This document shows, one piece after another, positions 1 to 7,853 of a stretch of DNA of 64,000 bases. The notes beneath the pieces are model-generated. The model had not been told where the DNA came from. It saw only the letters and a list, made by a program, of their open reading frames with translations, and made no database searches. This stretch comes from Tidjanibacter sp. (GTDB lineage Bacteria > Bacteroidota > Bacteroidia > Bacteroidales > Rikenellaceae). The DNA lies in assembly GCA_017936005.1 (NCBI GenBank), contig JAGBGK010000058.1, positions 18,851-82,850 on the forward strand, written 5' to 3'. Both the position numbers and the translations under genes were made by a program. Positions within the stretch are counted from its first letter, which is position 1. Each line of letters starts with the position of its first letter.

Positions 1-989
1 ACGCTTGCCTTCTCGCTATTGTCGGGCAGTCCTTCCATACCGCCATCCATAGTGATGACCTCGAAGTCATCGTCGCCACTGCTGTTTGCTGCTATGGTTG
101 TGCCCACGGTGGTCGCACCTACAATGGGGGTGGAGTGGGGCGCAGGATGAACGCTTATGCCATCGTCCTCATCTTCGTCATCCAGAATGTCGATAATCAC
201 ACCATCGTTGCCACTCTCGGCAGGGATGTCGTTGTTCACAGCCTCCTCCTCGGGTCCGACAATCTCAAACTCAACGTCATTATCGGTCACTTCGGTGTCG
301 GTTGTAGTTGTGGGCTCCTCCTCCTCTACCTCGTCAAACTCTCCTTGCAGACCGTCGTTCTCATCCTCTTCGTCGTCATACACCTCTCTGTGTTTGGGGG
401 TGAGCAGGTCAACACCTTTGCGGGTTACATTGTTAACCGCAGTAATAGTCCTACGGTTGACAAAGACAGCGAAGAGCATCCAGCACATAAATATCAAGAG
501 TGCCACACCCATCTTGCCGATGTAGCCTTGCAGCCACCTGGCAACATCAATACCAACCTTACCTCCGAGGCCCGAGCCAAAGACACTTCCATTGGTGCCG
601 AAGAAGAATCCGAGGGTTACGGAGCCGAGAATCATCAGGGTTAGAGTGATGCGAATGGAGCGTTCCCAGAAGGTTCGCCTATTCAGCATTATGCGTAGCG
701 AGAGGATGATGACCACGATGGGCACACCGAGTGCCAGCAGACCAAACCAATCGCCCACCAGCAGGTTGGCAATCTTATAGCCCACCGAACCTCCGTTGTT
801 GGCCACAGTACCACCCATTTGGTCGGTGCGCCAAGTGAAATAGTAGGATATGATGGACACTGTGACGAACAACGACAGGAAGAGTAGTGTGAAACACACC
901 ACCCATCGTTGGTTTTCGGTCGGTTGCCACCTCTGCTTGCGCTCTTTGGGAGCAACTGTTGAGGTGGGCTTACTACTCTTCTTTGCCAT
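1..989 (-). CDS. ftsK: DNA translocase FtsK, N-terminal part (runs off left edge)
   Basis: An open frame starts at ATG 989-987 and continues to the window edge without a stop. It begins MAKKSSKPTS with a basic cytoplasmic tip, followed by four hydrophobic segments (roughly residues 28-48, 72-95, 113-133 and 155-178). This is the layout of the FtsK 4TM domain that anchors the DNA pump at the division septum. From about residue 200 the protein turns into a highly acidic, Asp/Glu/Thr-rich linker, as is usual between the membrane part and the motor. The RecA-like motor and the gamma domain lie outside the window, so assignment rests on the membrane domain plus acidic linker. It is the last gene of the minus-strand run with murI and aroK. 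A 7-bp tandem array ends 10 nt before its start codon. Confidence 0.8.
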   Translation of the reverse strand, partial: MAKKSSKPTSTVAPKERKQRWQPTENQRWVVCFTLLFLSLFVTVSIISYYFTWRTDQMGGTVANNGGSVGYKIANLLVGDWFGLLALGVPIVVIILSLRIMLNRRTFWERSIRITLTLMILGSVTLGFFFGTNGSVFGSGLGGKVGIDVARWLQGYIGKMGVALLIFMCWMLFAVFVNRRTITAVNNVTRKGVDLLTPKHREVYDDEEDENDGLQGEFDEVEEEEPTTTTDTEVTDNDVEFEIVGPEEEAVNNDIPAESGNDGVIIDILDDEDEDDGISVHPAPHSTPIVGATTVGTTIAANSSGDDDFEVITMDGGMEGLPDNSEKAS

Positions 990-999
990 AAGTTTTTTT

Positions 1000-1027
1000 G
1001 TCTAACGTCTAACGTCTAACGTCTAAC
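1000..1027. repeat. 7-bp tandem array upstream of ftsK
   Basis: Four perfect head-to-tail copies of GTCTAAC (GTTAGAC in the ftsK sense). The last unit ends 10 nt before the ftsK ATG with an A-rich spacer between. Arrays with the same 7-bp period and position occur before parE and before the sigma-54 regulator at the right edge. Confidence 0.95.
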
Positions 1028-1061
1028 GGCAATACTTACAACACGGTGTGCAACTATTGAT

Positions 1062-1085
1062 GTTTGACCTTTTGACGTTTGACTT
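1062..1085. repeat. Degenerate 7/8-bp repeat downstream of murI
   Basis: TTTGAC occurs three times at 1063, 1071 and 1078 (spacing 8 then 7) in the 109-bp gap between murI and ftsK, starting 13 nt beyond the murI stop. It resembles the 7-bp arrays elsewhere in the window but is less regular. Confidence 0.6.
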
Positions 1086-1098
1086 GTAAATCTAATTC

Positions 1099-1881
1099 TT
1101 AATTTTCCATTGTCAAAGCCATAGCCTTGTCCGTAATGCGTGCAAGGTATCCGTCATCGGCAAAGGTTATAAAACTATACTCTGCTTTGTGGCTTGTGGA
1201 GGCTTTGATGTTGTGTTCCTTCAATAGCCACTCCGTGCGTCTTGCTACCGCGGGAGCAGGGTTAACAATCTCCACCTTACGTTCCCCTATGACCTTCTCG
1301 ATATGGTGTGTAAGGAATGGGTAGTGGGTACATCCGAGAACAATCCTGTCGGCACCTTCGGCCAATAGTGGCTCCACAGCCCTACGGACAATGGGCTCGG
1401 CGATGTGAGCACTGTGCTCCTCGCCCTTCTCAACACACTCCACAAAACCTTCGCCCACAGAGGAGAGTATCCTCACTTTGTCGGCATACTTGGCGCAGGT
1501 GTTGCGGAACAGGTCACCCTGCAAGGATGCGTGGGTTGCGAGAATGCCTATCACACCACTCTCAGAAGAGAGTGCTGCGGGCTTAACGGCAGGCTCCATA
1601 CCCACAAAAGGTATGTCGTATTGCTTCCTCAGCAGGTCGATGGCCACAGCCGTAGCGGTATTGCAGGCCACCACAATCAACTTCACATTGTGCCTCATCA
1701 ACTCCTCAATGGCGTGCAACACAAAGGCAGTAACCTCCTCGGCGCTCTTGTCGCCATAGGGGCAGTTCTTGCCGTCGGCCAGATAGACGATGGATTCGTG
1801 TGGGAGTGCCTGGCGCAATTCCTTCCACACGCTCAGTCCGCCAATGCCGGAGTCGAAAACGCCAATAGGGTTGTTGTTCAT
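1099..1881 (-). CDS. murI: Glutamate racemase
   Basis: A cytoplasmic, cofactor-independent racemase that makes D-glutamate for peptidoglycan precursors. The 260-residue length is normal for the family. Both half-site motifs are present: DSGIGG at residues 10-15, where Asp10 is the acid/base assistant, CNTATA with catalytic Cys73, and GCTHYP with Cys184 and His186. ATG 1881 is the only sensible start because the DSGIGG motif begins ten residues in. The gene starts 8 nt after the aroK stop, so the two are probably co-transcribed, with ftsK next. Nothing is unusual in the protein. Confidence 0.96.
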   Translation of the reverse strand: MNNNPIGVFDSGIGGLSVWKELRQALPHESIVYLADGKNCPYGDKSAEEVTAFVLHAIEELMRHNVKLIVVACNTATAVAIDLLRKQYDIPFVGMEPAVKPAALSSESGVIGILATHASLQGDLFRNTCAKYADKVRILSSVGEGFVECVEKGEEHSAHIAEPIVRRAVEPLLAEGADRIVLGCTHYPFLTHHIEKVIGERKVEIVNPAPAVARRTEWLLKEHNIKASTSHKAEYSFITFADDGYLARITDKAMALTMEN

Positions 1882-1889
1882 CTACTTTC

Positions 1890-2423
1890 TTAATTTTTAA
1901 TTCTCCTTGTTAGGTATTTCAGTCGTCCTACGACCACTCCCGGGCTCACGTCGTTACAATTAACAACCACATTGGCCCTACTGTAAAATGGCTCCCTTTG
2001 GGCTAGCAACTCCTCAATGTAGGCTAGCAACTCCTCGGGGCTCTTACCCACAATCTTGGGCCTCACGGCTCGTGCGTGGAGCAGTCGCTGTTGGAGTGCC
2101 GTGGCCGACATTTTCAGATAGACGGCCTTGCCGTGGGCGAGGATGAAATCCATATTGTCCCCACAGCAGGGTGCTCCTCCACCTGTGGCCACCACCACGT
2201 TGTCCCTTTGGGCGACCTCTTCCAGAGCCTTGCGCTCCCACACTCGGAAAGCCTCTTCGCCCTGCGTGGCGAATATCTCGGGGATGGTTGCACCGGCCAA
2301 TTCGCACACCCTCTGGTCGAGATCCACAAAATTGTAGCCTCCCGCTGTGGCGAGTTTGCGTCCGATGGTACTCTTTCCACATCCCATAAACCCAACCAAG
2401 AATATGTTGCTCATTGTCCTCAT
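1890..2423 (-). CDS. aroK: Shikimate kinase
   Basis: Phosphorylates shikimate at the 3-hydroxyl in aromatic amino acid synthesis (chorismate pathway), in the cytoplasm. A Walker A loop GFMGCGKST lies at about residues 11-19 and a TGGGAPC shikimate-binding glycine motif near residue 80. Length of about 177 residues is normal. Three in-frame starts are close together (GTG 2426, ATG 2423, ATG 2414); ATG 2414 would begin MSNIFLVG and is equally plausible. The start region overlaps one copy of a 28-bp direct repeat, so the translation start sits inside a repeat element. murI follows 8 nt downstream. Confidence 0.94.
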   Translation of the reverse strand: MRTMSNIFLVGFMGCGKSTIGRKLATAGGYNFVDLDQRVCELAGATIPEIFATQGEEAFRVWERKALEEVAQRDNVVVATGGGAPCCGDNMDFILAHGKAVYLKMSATALQQRLLHARAVRPKIVGKSPEELLAYIEELLAQREPFYSRANVVVNCNDVSPGVVVGRLKYLTRRIKN

Positions 2424-2599
2424 CACTTATTGGCGAGTGCATCTCGTGTGTAAATTTTGCACCAATCTTCGGTCGCCGAGTTCCTCATTTACGCTCGGTA
2501 AACTGCGGACTCTTCGCCCTCGCTTCGCACAAAATTTCCTACACGATAGTGCACTCTTAACCTCTTTTGGTCATCACTTATTGGCAAGTGCATCTCGTG
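2421..2599. repeat. MITE-like element with inverted ends and a flanking 28-bp direct repeat
   Basis: Two 28-bp copies differing at one base lie at 2421-2448 and 2572-2599. Inside, 2435-2462 and 2527-2556 form an imperfect inverted repeat of nearly 30 nt: both arms read GAGTGCA, then TCGTGT, then an AAATTTTG core on their own strands. The roughly 122-bp unit 2435-2556 has no reading frame of its own. This is what a non-autonomous palindromic element looks like, with the 2572-2599 copy as the stub of a second one. It fills the space between parC and aroK and reaches the aroK start codon. A degenerate 7-bp repeat (2607-2627) follows. Confidence 0.6.
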
Positions 2600-2639
2600 G
2601 CCGACTGTTAGCCATCAGCTGTTGGCTGAATGACTTTCA

Positions 2640-2692
2640 CCCTTTCTGCCCTTTTGCCCTTTCTGCTCTTTGTGCTCTTTCTGCCCTTTCTG
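2640..2692. repeat. 9-bp homopyrimidine/purine tandem array after parC
   Basis: Six units of the CCCTTTCTG type (one is 8 bp; two begin CTCTTT) are stacked directly downstream of the parC stop codon at 2698. On the parC transcript this is a purine-rich GCAGAAAGG-type run. It contains no hairpin, so it is not a conventional terminator. Confidence 0.9.
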
Positions 2693-2697
2693 CTTTT

Positions 2698-5661
2698 TTA
2701 GAACAGGTCAAGTTGCGTTATCTGTGGCCCTTTGCTATCCTCCTCGTCGGCAGGGACGATTATCTCCAACTCCACCTCCGAGGTGGGCTTCACAACCTCA
2801 GTGATGCGCTCAACCTCCTCGCCCTCGCTATCGAGCACCACAACCTCCTGCACGATAGGCTCCGGCTCCTCTGTAGTCACGCCTACGGGCTCTTCGGCAG
2901 GCTCGCTATTCTCCGTGCCTTCAACCTCCGGCTCCTCCACAATCAGGTCAACAACCTCTGCAATAGGTTCGGTTGGCTCCTCCACGGGCTCTTGCTCCAC
3001 ATCCTCTGTTGGTTGCTCGTCAGGGGTGGGTGCAAAGTGTTGTGGCACAAACCTCACCTTGTCAATCTCAAAGGTGCTGATGCGTTTACCTTTGGCCTTG
3101 TAGCCCTTCACTCCGATAAACTCCACAGCGTCAATCAGGTCGCTCGGTTTGGTGGAGTGTACTCCGCCATAGATGACCTCCAATGCGGGCCTCGGCTCGT
3201 CGCTGATGCACAACGAGCGGCTCTTGGGATTCTCCTCATCGACAAACGAGAGGAGTTTGTCGGTAGCCTCGGCCATAAACCTCTTCAAATAGAATTTCTT
3301 GACCGTGTCATCCCAATAGGCAACCGTATAAACCTTCGAGGAGTCATATTTCTCCACCCTTACGGTATCTTCGGGGAAGTGGTGGCCCACATCGTAGCCC
3401 GTGGTGTAGAATTGGTCTTTGGCGGTGAATACGATAATCTTGTCGTCGCCCTCAAACTCGCCCAGCAGTCGGCCGTGGCCGCTGTCGTTGAGTCGTTGCA
3501 CATCCTCGTCATACCAAATCTGCTGGCCTGCGAGGGTGGATGCACCCTTCGATTTGAGCAGTATCTTGTGGATGGGGTAGCGAGAGAAGATGTTACCCTG
3601 CGAGGCACGTCCCTTGATTGCCAGCGTGCTGAAATCGAGGTCCACAATGGCGCGTTTGAGTTTGGCCCTCTGGCGGAAGATAACCTTCAACACCTCGGCC
3701 TCGCCATTGGGGTTGACGCTCATATAGAGTATCCTACTCTTGGGATTACCCTTGGTGATGTTATACTCCTTATCCCTTGTGATGGCACTAATGGCACAGC
3801 GTTTCATCATATTGGGGCCCTTGTCGCCGTCGCGGTAGAGGACGTTGTAGATGGTCCTCTCGTCGCCCCTGCGGAATACGCCAATGTAGGTGATACCCTG
3901 TGCGAAGAATGCCTTGTCGCTCACTTTGGTAATGATGTAGCGGCCATCCTCGGCAAACACAATAACGTCGTCCAAGTCGGAGCAGTCGCACACATATTCG
4001 TTTTGCTTCATCGAGTTGCCATAGCCGAAGAAACCGCCCTCCCTATCCACATAGAGCTTGGCGTTGGCCACAGCCACCTTTGCTTGTGCGATGGTGTCGA
4101 ACTCTCTGATTTCGGTCTTTCTCTCTCGGCCCTTGCCATACTTCTCCTTGATGCGCTCGAAGTAGGCAATGGCATAGTCGGTAAGGTGAGCAATGTTGTG
4201 TTTAACCTGCTTGGTCTCCTTCTCGATGGCCTTAATCTGATTGTCGGCCTTCTCGGAGTCGAATCGGGTGATGCGGATGAACTTCAACTCGGTGAGTCGC
4301 ACCACGTCGTCCTTTGTAACCTCCTGTTTGAGCAGGCTCTTGAATGGCTCCAATGCGGCATCCACAGCCTCGTAGGCCTCCTCGCGGGACTTGCACTTTT
4401 CGAGCACTTGGTATATCTTGTTCTCGATGAAAATCTTCTCCAACGATGCGGCGTGCCACTCGTCGGCCAACTCGTCGAGCCTGATTTGCAACTCTTGTCC
4501 CAAAAGGCTCTTGGTGTGCTCGGCATTGTGTCGGAGGATTTGGCTCACACCGAGGAAGCAGGGTTTGTCGTCCCTGATGACACACGAGTTGGGCGAGATG
4601 GAGTTCTCGCACGAGGTGAAGGCATACAGAGCATCGATGGTTTTGTCCACACTCTCGCCTGCTGCCACGGTAACAATCAACTCCACGGTGGCTGCCGTGT
4701 TGTCGTCCACGCTCTTAATCTTAATCTTGCCACTCTCGCTGGCCTTCACGATGGACTCCTTCACACTCTCGCTGGTGGTGCCGAAGGGTATCTCGGTGAT
4801 GGCGATGGTACGCTTGTCAATCTTGTTGATTTTGGCACGAATCTTCACACTGCCGCCCCTCAGACCATCGTTATAGCGGCTCACATCCACCAGACCACCC
4901 GTGGGGAAGTCGGGGTAGAGCACAAAGTCCTCGCCTCGGAGGTGTGCGATGCAGGCATCCAACAACTCGTTGAAGTTGTGGGGCAAAATCTTTGAGGCCA
5001 AACCAACAGCGATACCCTCCACGCCCTGTGCCAACAGCAAGGGGAACTTCACGGGGAGGCTCACCGGCTCGTTGTTGCGGCCATCGTAGGAGAGCATCCA
5101 CTCGGTTGTCTTGGGATTGAAAACCACATCCAGCGCAAACTTCGAGAGCCTTGCCTCGATGTAACGAGGTGCAGCCGCTCCGTCGCCCGTGAGGATGTTA
5201 CCCCAGTTACCCTGACAATCCACCAATAGATTTTTCTGGCCCAACTGCACCAGCGCATCGCCAATGGATGCGTCACCGTGGGGGTGGAACTGCATAGTGT
5301 GGCCAATAATGTTGGCAACCTTGGTAAAGTCTCCGTCATCCATCCTCTTCATCGAGTGGAGGATGCGCCTCTGTACGGGTTTCAGGCCGTCGTCAATGTA
5401 GGGCACCGCACGCTCCAAAATCACATAGGAGGCGTAGTCCAAAAACCACTCCCTATACAGTCCTGTGAGTTTGGTGCGGGCCTTGCCGCCCTCGCCCATT
5501 AGTTTGGCATATTTGTCGGAGAGTTTGCGTGCATTGACCTCTTTGGCTGCGGGCACCTCCTCGGTAGCAGTGGCAACCTCTTCGCTGTCCACTACTTCTT
5601 CTTGGCTCCCGACCACTTCAACGTCTGCCTCTTCTGTGTGTGATACAATCTCTTTTTCCAT
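2698..5661 (-). CDS. parC: DNA topoisomerase IV subunit A (ParC/GyrA family)
   Basis: The DNA-cleaving subunit of a type IIA topoisomerase; with ParE it decatenates daughter chromosomes. After a roughly 60-residue acidic N-terminal extension, the breakage-reunion domain carries the GLKPVQRRI motif (about 92-100), HPHGDASIGDA (127-137) and AAPRYIEARL with active-site Tyr167. The C-terminal part contains beta-pinwheel-like repeats and ends in an acidic Glu/Pro/Val-rich tail of roughly 130 residues, which explains the 987-residue length. The order parE-parC on one strand, 229 bp apart, supports topoisomerase IV rather than gyrase. The long spacer contains a hairpin and two repeat arrays. Confidence 0.93.
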   Translation of the reverse strand: MEKEIVSHTEEADVEVVGSQEEVVDSEEVATATEEVPAAKEVNARKLSDKYAKLMGEGGKARTKLTGLYREWFLDYASYVILERAVPYIDDGLKPVQRRILHSMKRMDDGDFTKVANIIGHTMQFHPHGDASIGDALVQLGQKNLLVDCQGNWGNILTGDGAAAPRYIEARLSKFALDVVFNPKTTEWMLSYDGRNNEPVSLPVKFPLLLAQGVEGIAVGLASKILPHNFNELLDACIAHLRGEDFVLYPDFPTGGLVDVSRYNDGLRGGSVKIRAKINKIDKRTIAITEIPFGTTSESVKESIVKASESGKIKIKSVDDNTAATVELIVTVAAGESVDKTIDALYAFTSCENSISPNSCVIRDDKPCFLGVSQILRHNAEHTKSLLGQELQIRLDELADEWHAASLEKIFIENKIYQVLEKCKSREEAYEAVDAALEPFKSLLKQEVTKDDVVRLTELKFIRITRFDSEKADNQIKAIEKETKQVKHNIAHLTDYAIAYFERIKEKYGKGRERKTEIREFDTIAQAKVAVANAKLYVDREGGFFGYGNSMKQNEYVCDCSDLDDVIVFAEDGRYIITKVSDKAFFAQGITYIGVFRRGDERTIYNVLYRDGDKGPNMMKRCAISAITRDKEYNITKGNPKSRILYMSVNPNGEAEVLKVIFRQRAKLKRAIVDLDFSTLAIKGRASQGNIFSRYPIHKILLKSKGASTLAGQQIWYDEDVQRLNDSGHGRLLGEFEGDDKIIVFTAKDQFYTTGYDVGHHFPEDTVRVEKYDSSKVYTVAYWDDTVKKFYLKRFMAEATDKLLSFVDEENPKSRSLCISDEPRPALEVIYGGVHSTKPSDLIDAVEFIGVKGYKAKGKRISTFEIDKVRFVPQHFAPTPDEQPTEDVEQEPVEEPTEPIAEVVDLIVEEPEVEGTENSEPAEEPVGVTTEEPEPIVQEVVVLDSEGEEVERITEVVKPTSEVELEIIVPADEEDSKGPQITQLDLF

Positions 5662-5698
5662 ATATCGTTTAGTATTCTTCTTGCTCTTTTTTTTGTTT

Positions 5699-5718
5699 GG
5701 GTATTGTTTTTGTTACCC
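5699..5718. repeat. GGGTA/TACCC hairpin, family copy 1
   Basis: GGGTA at 5699-5703 pairs with TACCC at 5714-5718 around a T-rich loop, followed by GTGAGG. It matches three further copies between plsC and parE, the first of which has the same GTGAGG tail. It lies 38 nt upstream of the parC start. Confidence 0.75.
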
Positions 5719-5726
5719 GTGAGGGG

Positions 5727-5762
5727 GTTAAGGAGTTTAAGGAGATTAAGGAGATTAAGGAG
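5727..5762. repeat. 9-bp tandem array between parE and parC
   Basis: Four units NTTAAGGAG (5727, 5736, 5745, 5754) differing only at the first base. They are followed by two copies of the 7-mer CTCAATT at 5768-5781. No reading frame is associated. Confidence 0.9.
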
Positions 5763-5802
5763 TTGCCCTCAATTCTCAATTAACCCACCTTTGGTGGCTT
5801 TT

Positions 5803-5859
5803 AGTTGCTCTCGCTCGGCTAAGTGTGCAAGCACCCTCTGCTCTCGCTTACTCGCAACT
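5803..5859. repeat. Palindromic intergenic element
   Basis: The segment is bounded by AGTTGC (5803-5808) and GCAACT (5854-5859) as inverted ends, carries GCTCTCGCT twice in direct orientation, and has a GTG...CAC pairing in the middle. A CCACC-TTT-GGTGG hairpin (5785-5797) sits just outside. It has no coding potential and lies immediately downstream of parE. Confidence 0.5.
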
Positions 5860-5860
5860 T

Positions 5861-5888
5861 TCTCAACTCTCAACTCTCAATTCTCAAC
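5861..5888. repeat. 7-bp tandem array after parE
   Basis: Four units TCTCAAC, TCTCAAC, TCTCAAT, TCTCAAC occupy 5861-5888, starting 2 nt beyond the parE stop codon (5891-5893). The period is the same as the arrays upstream of ftsK and parE, but the sequence differs. Confidence 0.93.
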
Positions 5889-5890
5889 TC

Positions 5891-7750
5891 TTACAATATG
5901 TCGTCCACATAGTCGGCCTCAATTCGGAGGTTGTCCACAATGAATCCCTGCCTTTCGGGGGTGTTCTTACCCATATAGAACTCCAACATTGCGTGGATGG
6001 GCTCCTCGTGCGAAATCTTCACCGGTTCGAGCCTCATATTGGGGCCGATGAACTCCTTGAACTCGTCAGAGGATATCTCACCCAAACCTTTGAATCGGGT
6101 AATCTCCGGCTTGGAGAGTTTTGCCATCGCCCTCTGCTTCTCCTCCTCGTTGTAGCAATAGATGGTCTCCTTCTTGTTGCGTACCCTAAACAGCGGTGTC
6201 TGCAACACAAAGAGGTGGTTTTGCCTGATGACCTCGGGGAAGAATTGCAGGAAGAAGGTCATCATCAGCAGGCGGATGTGCATACCGTCCACATCGGCAT
6301 CGGTTGCGATGATAATCTTGTTGTACCTCAAATCGTCGATACTCTCCTCAATGTTGAGTGCCGCTTGCAGGAGGTTGAACTCCTCGTTCTTATAGACGAA
6401 GGTCTTGTTCTCGCCAAAACAGTTCAGAGGCTTACCACGCAGCGAGAATACAGCCTGTGTCTGCACATCCCTCGATGCCGTAATCGAACCACTTGCCGAG
6501 AGTCCCTCTGTGATGAAAATCATTGACTCCTCCTTGCGGGGGTTTTTCACGTCGGAGTAGTGAATCTTGCAATCCCTCAGTTTGCGGTTGTTGAGGCTCA
6601 CCTTCTTGGCAATCTCCCTTGCCTTCTTCTGCACCGTGGAGATAGCCTTGCGCTCCTTCTCGTTCTCGGCAATCTTTTTGTTCATCAGCTGGGCTGTCTC
6701 GCTGTGGATGTGGAGATAGTCGTCCAACTCCTGCTTCATAAAGTCGCCGATGAATTGGCGCACGGAGAGTTGCCCGGGGCCCATATTCTTCGATGAGAGT
6801 TTAATCTTCGTTTGGCTCTCAAACTCCGGTTCCTCCACGCTCACACTAATGGCGGCAATGATACTACCCCTCACATCGGCAGGGTCGTAGTCCTTCTTGA
6901 AGAACTCTTTGATGGTCTTGGCCACCGCCTCCTTGAAGGCTGCTTGGTGGGTACCACCCTGTGTGGTGTGCTGCGAGTTTACAAACGAAAAATATGTCTC
7001 GCCATAGCCCGTGCCGTGGGTGAAGGCAATCTCAATATCCTTACCTTTCAGGTGGATTGGAGGGTAGAGTGGCTCCTCGCCCAAGTTCTCGCCCAGCAGG
7101 TCCAGCAAACCGTGTTTCGACTCATAGCGTTTGCCATTGAGTTTGAACGCCAAGCCCGTGTTGAGGTATGTGTAGTTCTTCACCCTCTGCTCCACATACT
7201 CCTCGTTGTAGTCGTAAATACCAAAAACCTCCTCGTCCACCAAGTAGCGCACCGTGGTGCCGTTCTTCTCACTCACGCCATCCTCCCAGCGGTCGCCGTC
7301 AGCGAGGCCCTGTTTGAAGGTTATCGTACGGGCCTTTCCATCCCTCACACTCCTCGCCTCGAAGTGGGCCGAGAGCATATTCACTGCCTTCAAACCTACG
7401 CCATTCAAACCCACCGTCTTCTTGTAGCCGGCGCCATCATACTTACCACTCGTGTTGATTACGCCCACACAAGCATCGAGGATTTCCAGAGGAATACCCC
7501 TACCGTGGTCCTTGATGGTTACCCACTTGTCTTCGATGGTTATCTCTATGAGGTTGCCGAAGCCCATAGTAAACTCGTCCACGGAGTTGTCCACAACCTC
7601 CTTGATGAGGGTGTAGATACCATCGTCGGGCTGTGTGCCATCGCCCAATTTGCCAATCCACATACCGGGGCGCAGACGCATCTGGTCCCTTGTTGAGAGT
7701 GTTTTGATGTCCTTTTCGGTGTACTGTACCGTCTGTTTGTTTTCTGCCAT
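5891..7750 (-). CDS. parE: DNA topoisomerase IV subunit B (ParE)
   Basis: The ATPase subunit of topoisomerase IV. The GHKL ATPase domain shows EVVDNSVDEF (51-60), DHGRGIP (81-87) and LNGVGLKAVN. The toprim domain keeps the catalytic glutamate E415 and the DADVDG acidic cluster (about 483-490). The 619-residue length fits ParE and is shorter than GyrB types with inserts. The ATG at 7750 gives a short N-terminus before the TEKDI/RPGMWIG core. Oddity: the toprim motif normally written EGDSA reads EGLSA (residues 415-419), so the aspartate equivalent to E. coli GyrB Asp426 is leucine. A 7-bp array ends 9 nt before its start codon and another starts 2 nt after its stop. Confidence 0.94.
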   Translation of the reverse strand: MAENKQTVQYTEKDIKTLSTRDQMRLRPGMWIGKLGDGTQPDDGIYTLIKEVVDNSVDEFTMGFGNLIEITIEDKWVTIKDHGRGIPLEILDACVGVINTSGKYDGAGYKKTVGLNGVGLKAVNMLSAHFEARSVRDGKARTITFKQGLADGDRWEDGVSEKNGTTVRYLVDEEVFGIYDYNEEYVEQRVKNYTYLNTGLAFKLNGKRYESKHGLLDLLGENLGEEPLYPPIHLKGKDIEIAFTHGTGYGETYFSFVNSQHTTQGGTHQAAFKEAVAKTIKEFFKKDYDPADVRGSIIAAISVSVEEPEFESQTKIKLSSKNMGPGQLSVRQFIGDFMKQELDDYLHIHSETAQLMNKKIAENEKERKAISTVQKKAREIAKKVSLNNRKLRDCKIHYSDVKNPRKEESMIFITEGLSASGSITASRDVQTQAVFSLRGKPLNCFGENKTFVYKNEEFNLLQAALNIEESIDDLRYNKIIIATDADVDGMHIRLLMMTFFLQFFPEVIRQNHLFVLQTPLFRVRNKKETIYCYNEEEKQRAMAKLSKPEITRFKGLGEISSDEFKEFIGPNMRLEPVKISHEEPIHAMLEFYMGKNTPERQGFIVDNLRIEADYVDDIL

Positions 7751-7759
7751 TATATCCTA

Positions 7760-7824
7760 GTCTAACGTCTAACGTCAATCGTCGAACGTCTTTTAATCAG
7801 TTATCATTTATCAGTTGTCAGTAA
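7760..7824. repeat. Two 7-bp tandem arrays upstream of parE
   Basis: Array A (7760-7787) has units GTCTAAC, GTCTAAC, GTCAATC, GTCGAAC and ends 9 nt before the parE ATG. Array B (7797-7824) has TCAGTTA, TCATTTA, TCAGTTG, TCAGTAA. Both keep an exact 7-bp period while drifting in sequence. Confidence 0.9.
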
Positions 7825-7853
7825 AGAGTAATTGCTATTTCCTCTCCTTCTTT

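Noticed and set aside
135-644. Plus-strand frames over the ftsK region
   Set aside because: The minus strand carries the FtsK membrane domain and acidic linker; the plus-strand frames are its mirror.
2347-4995. 882-codon open frame antisense to parC and aroK
   Set aside because: It lies wholly opposite well-supported genes, has no family motifs, and its length follows from the codon bias of parC on the other strand.
5891-7750. Naming parE/parC as gyrB/gyrA
   Set aside because: Adjacent order, ParE length and Bacteroidota-type ParC features with an acidic tail fit topoisomerase IV better; a gyrase pair is expected elsewhere.
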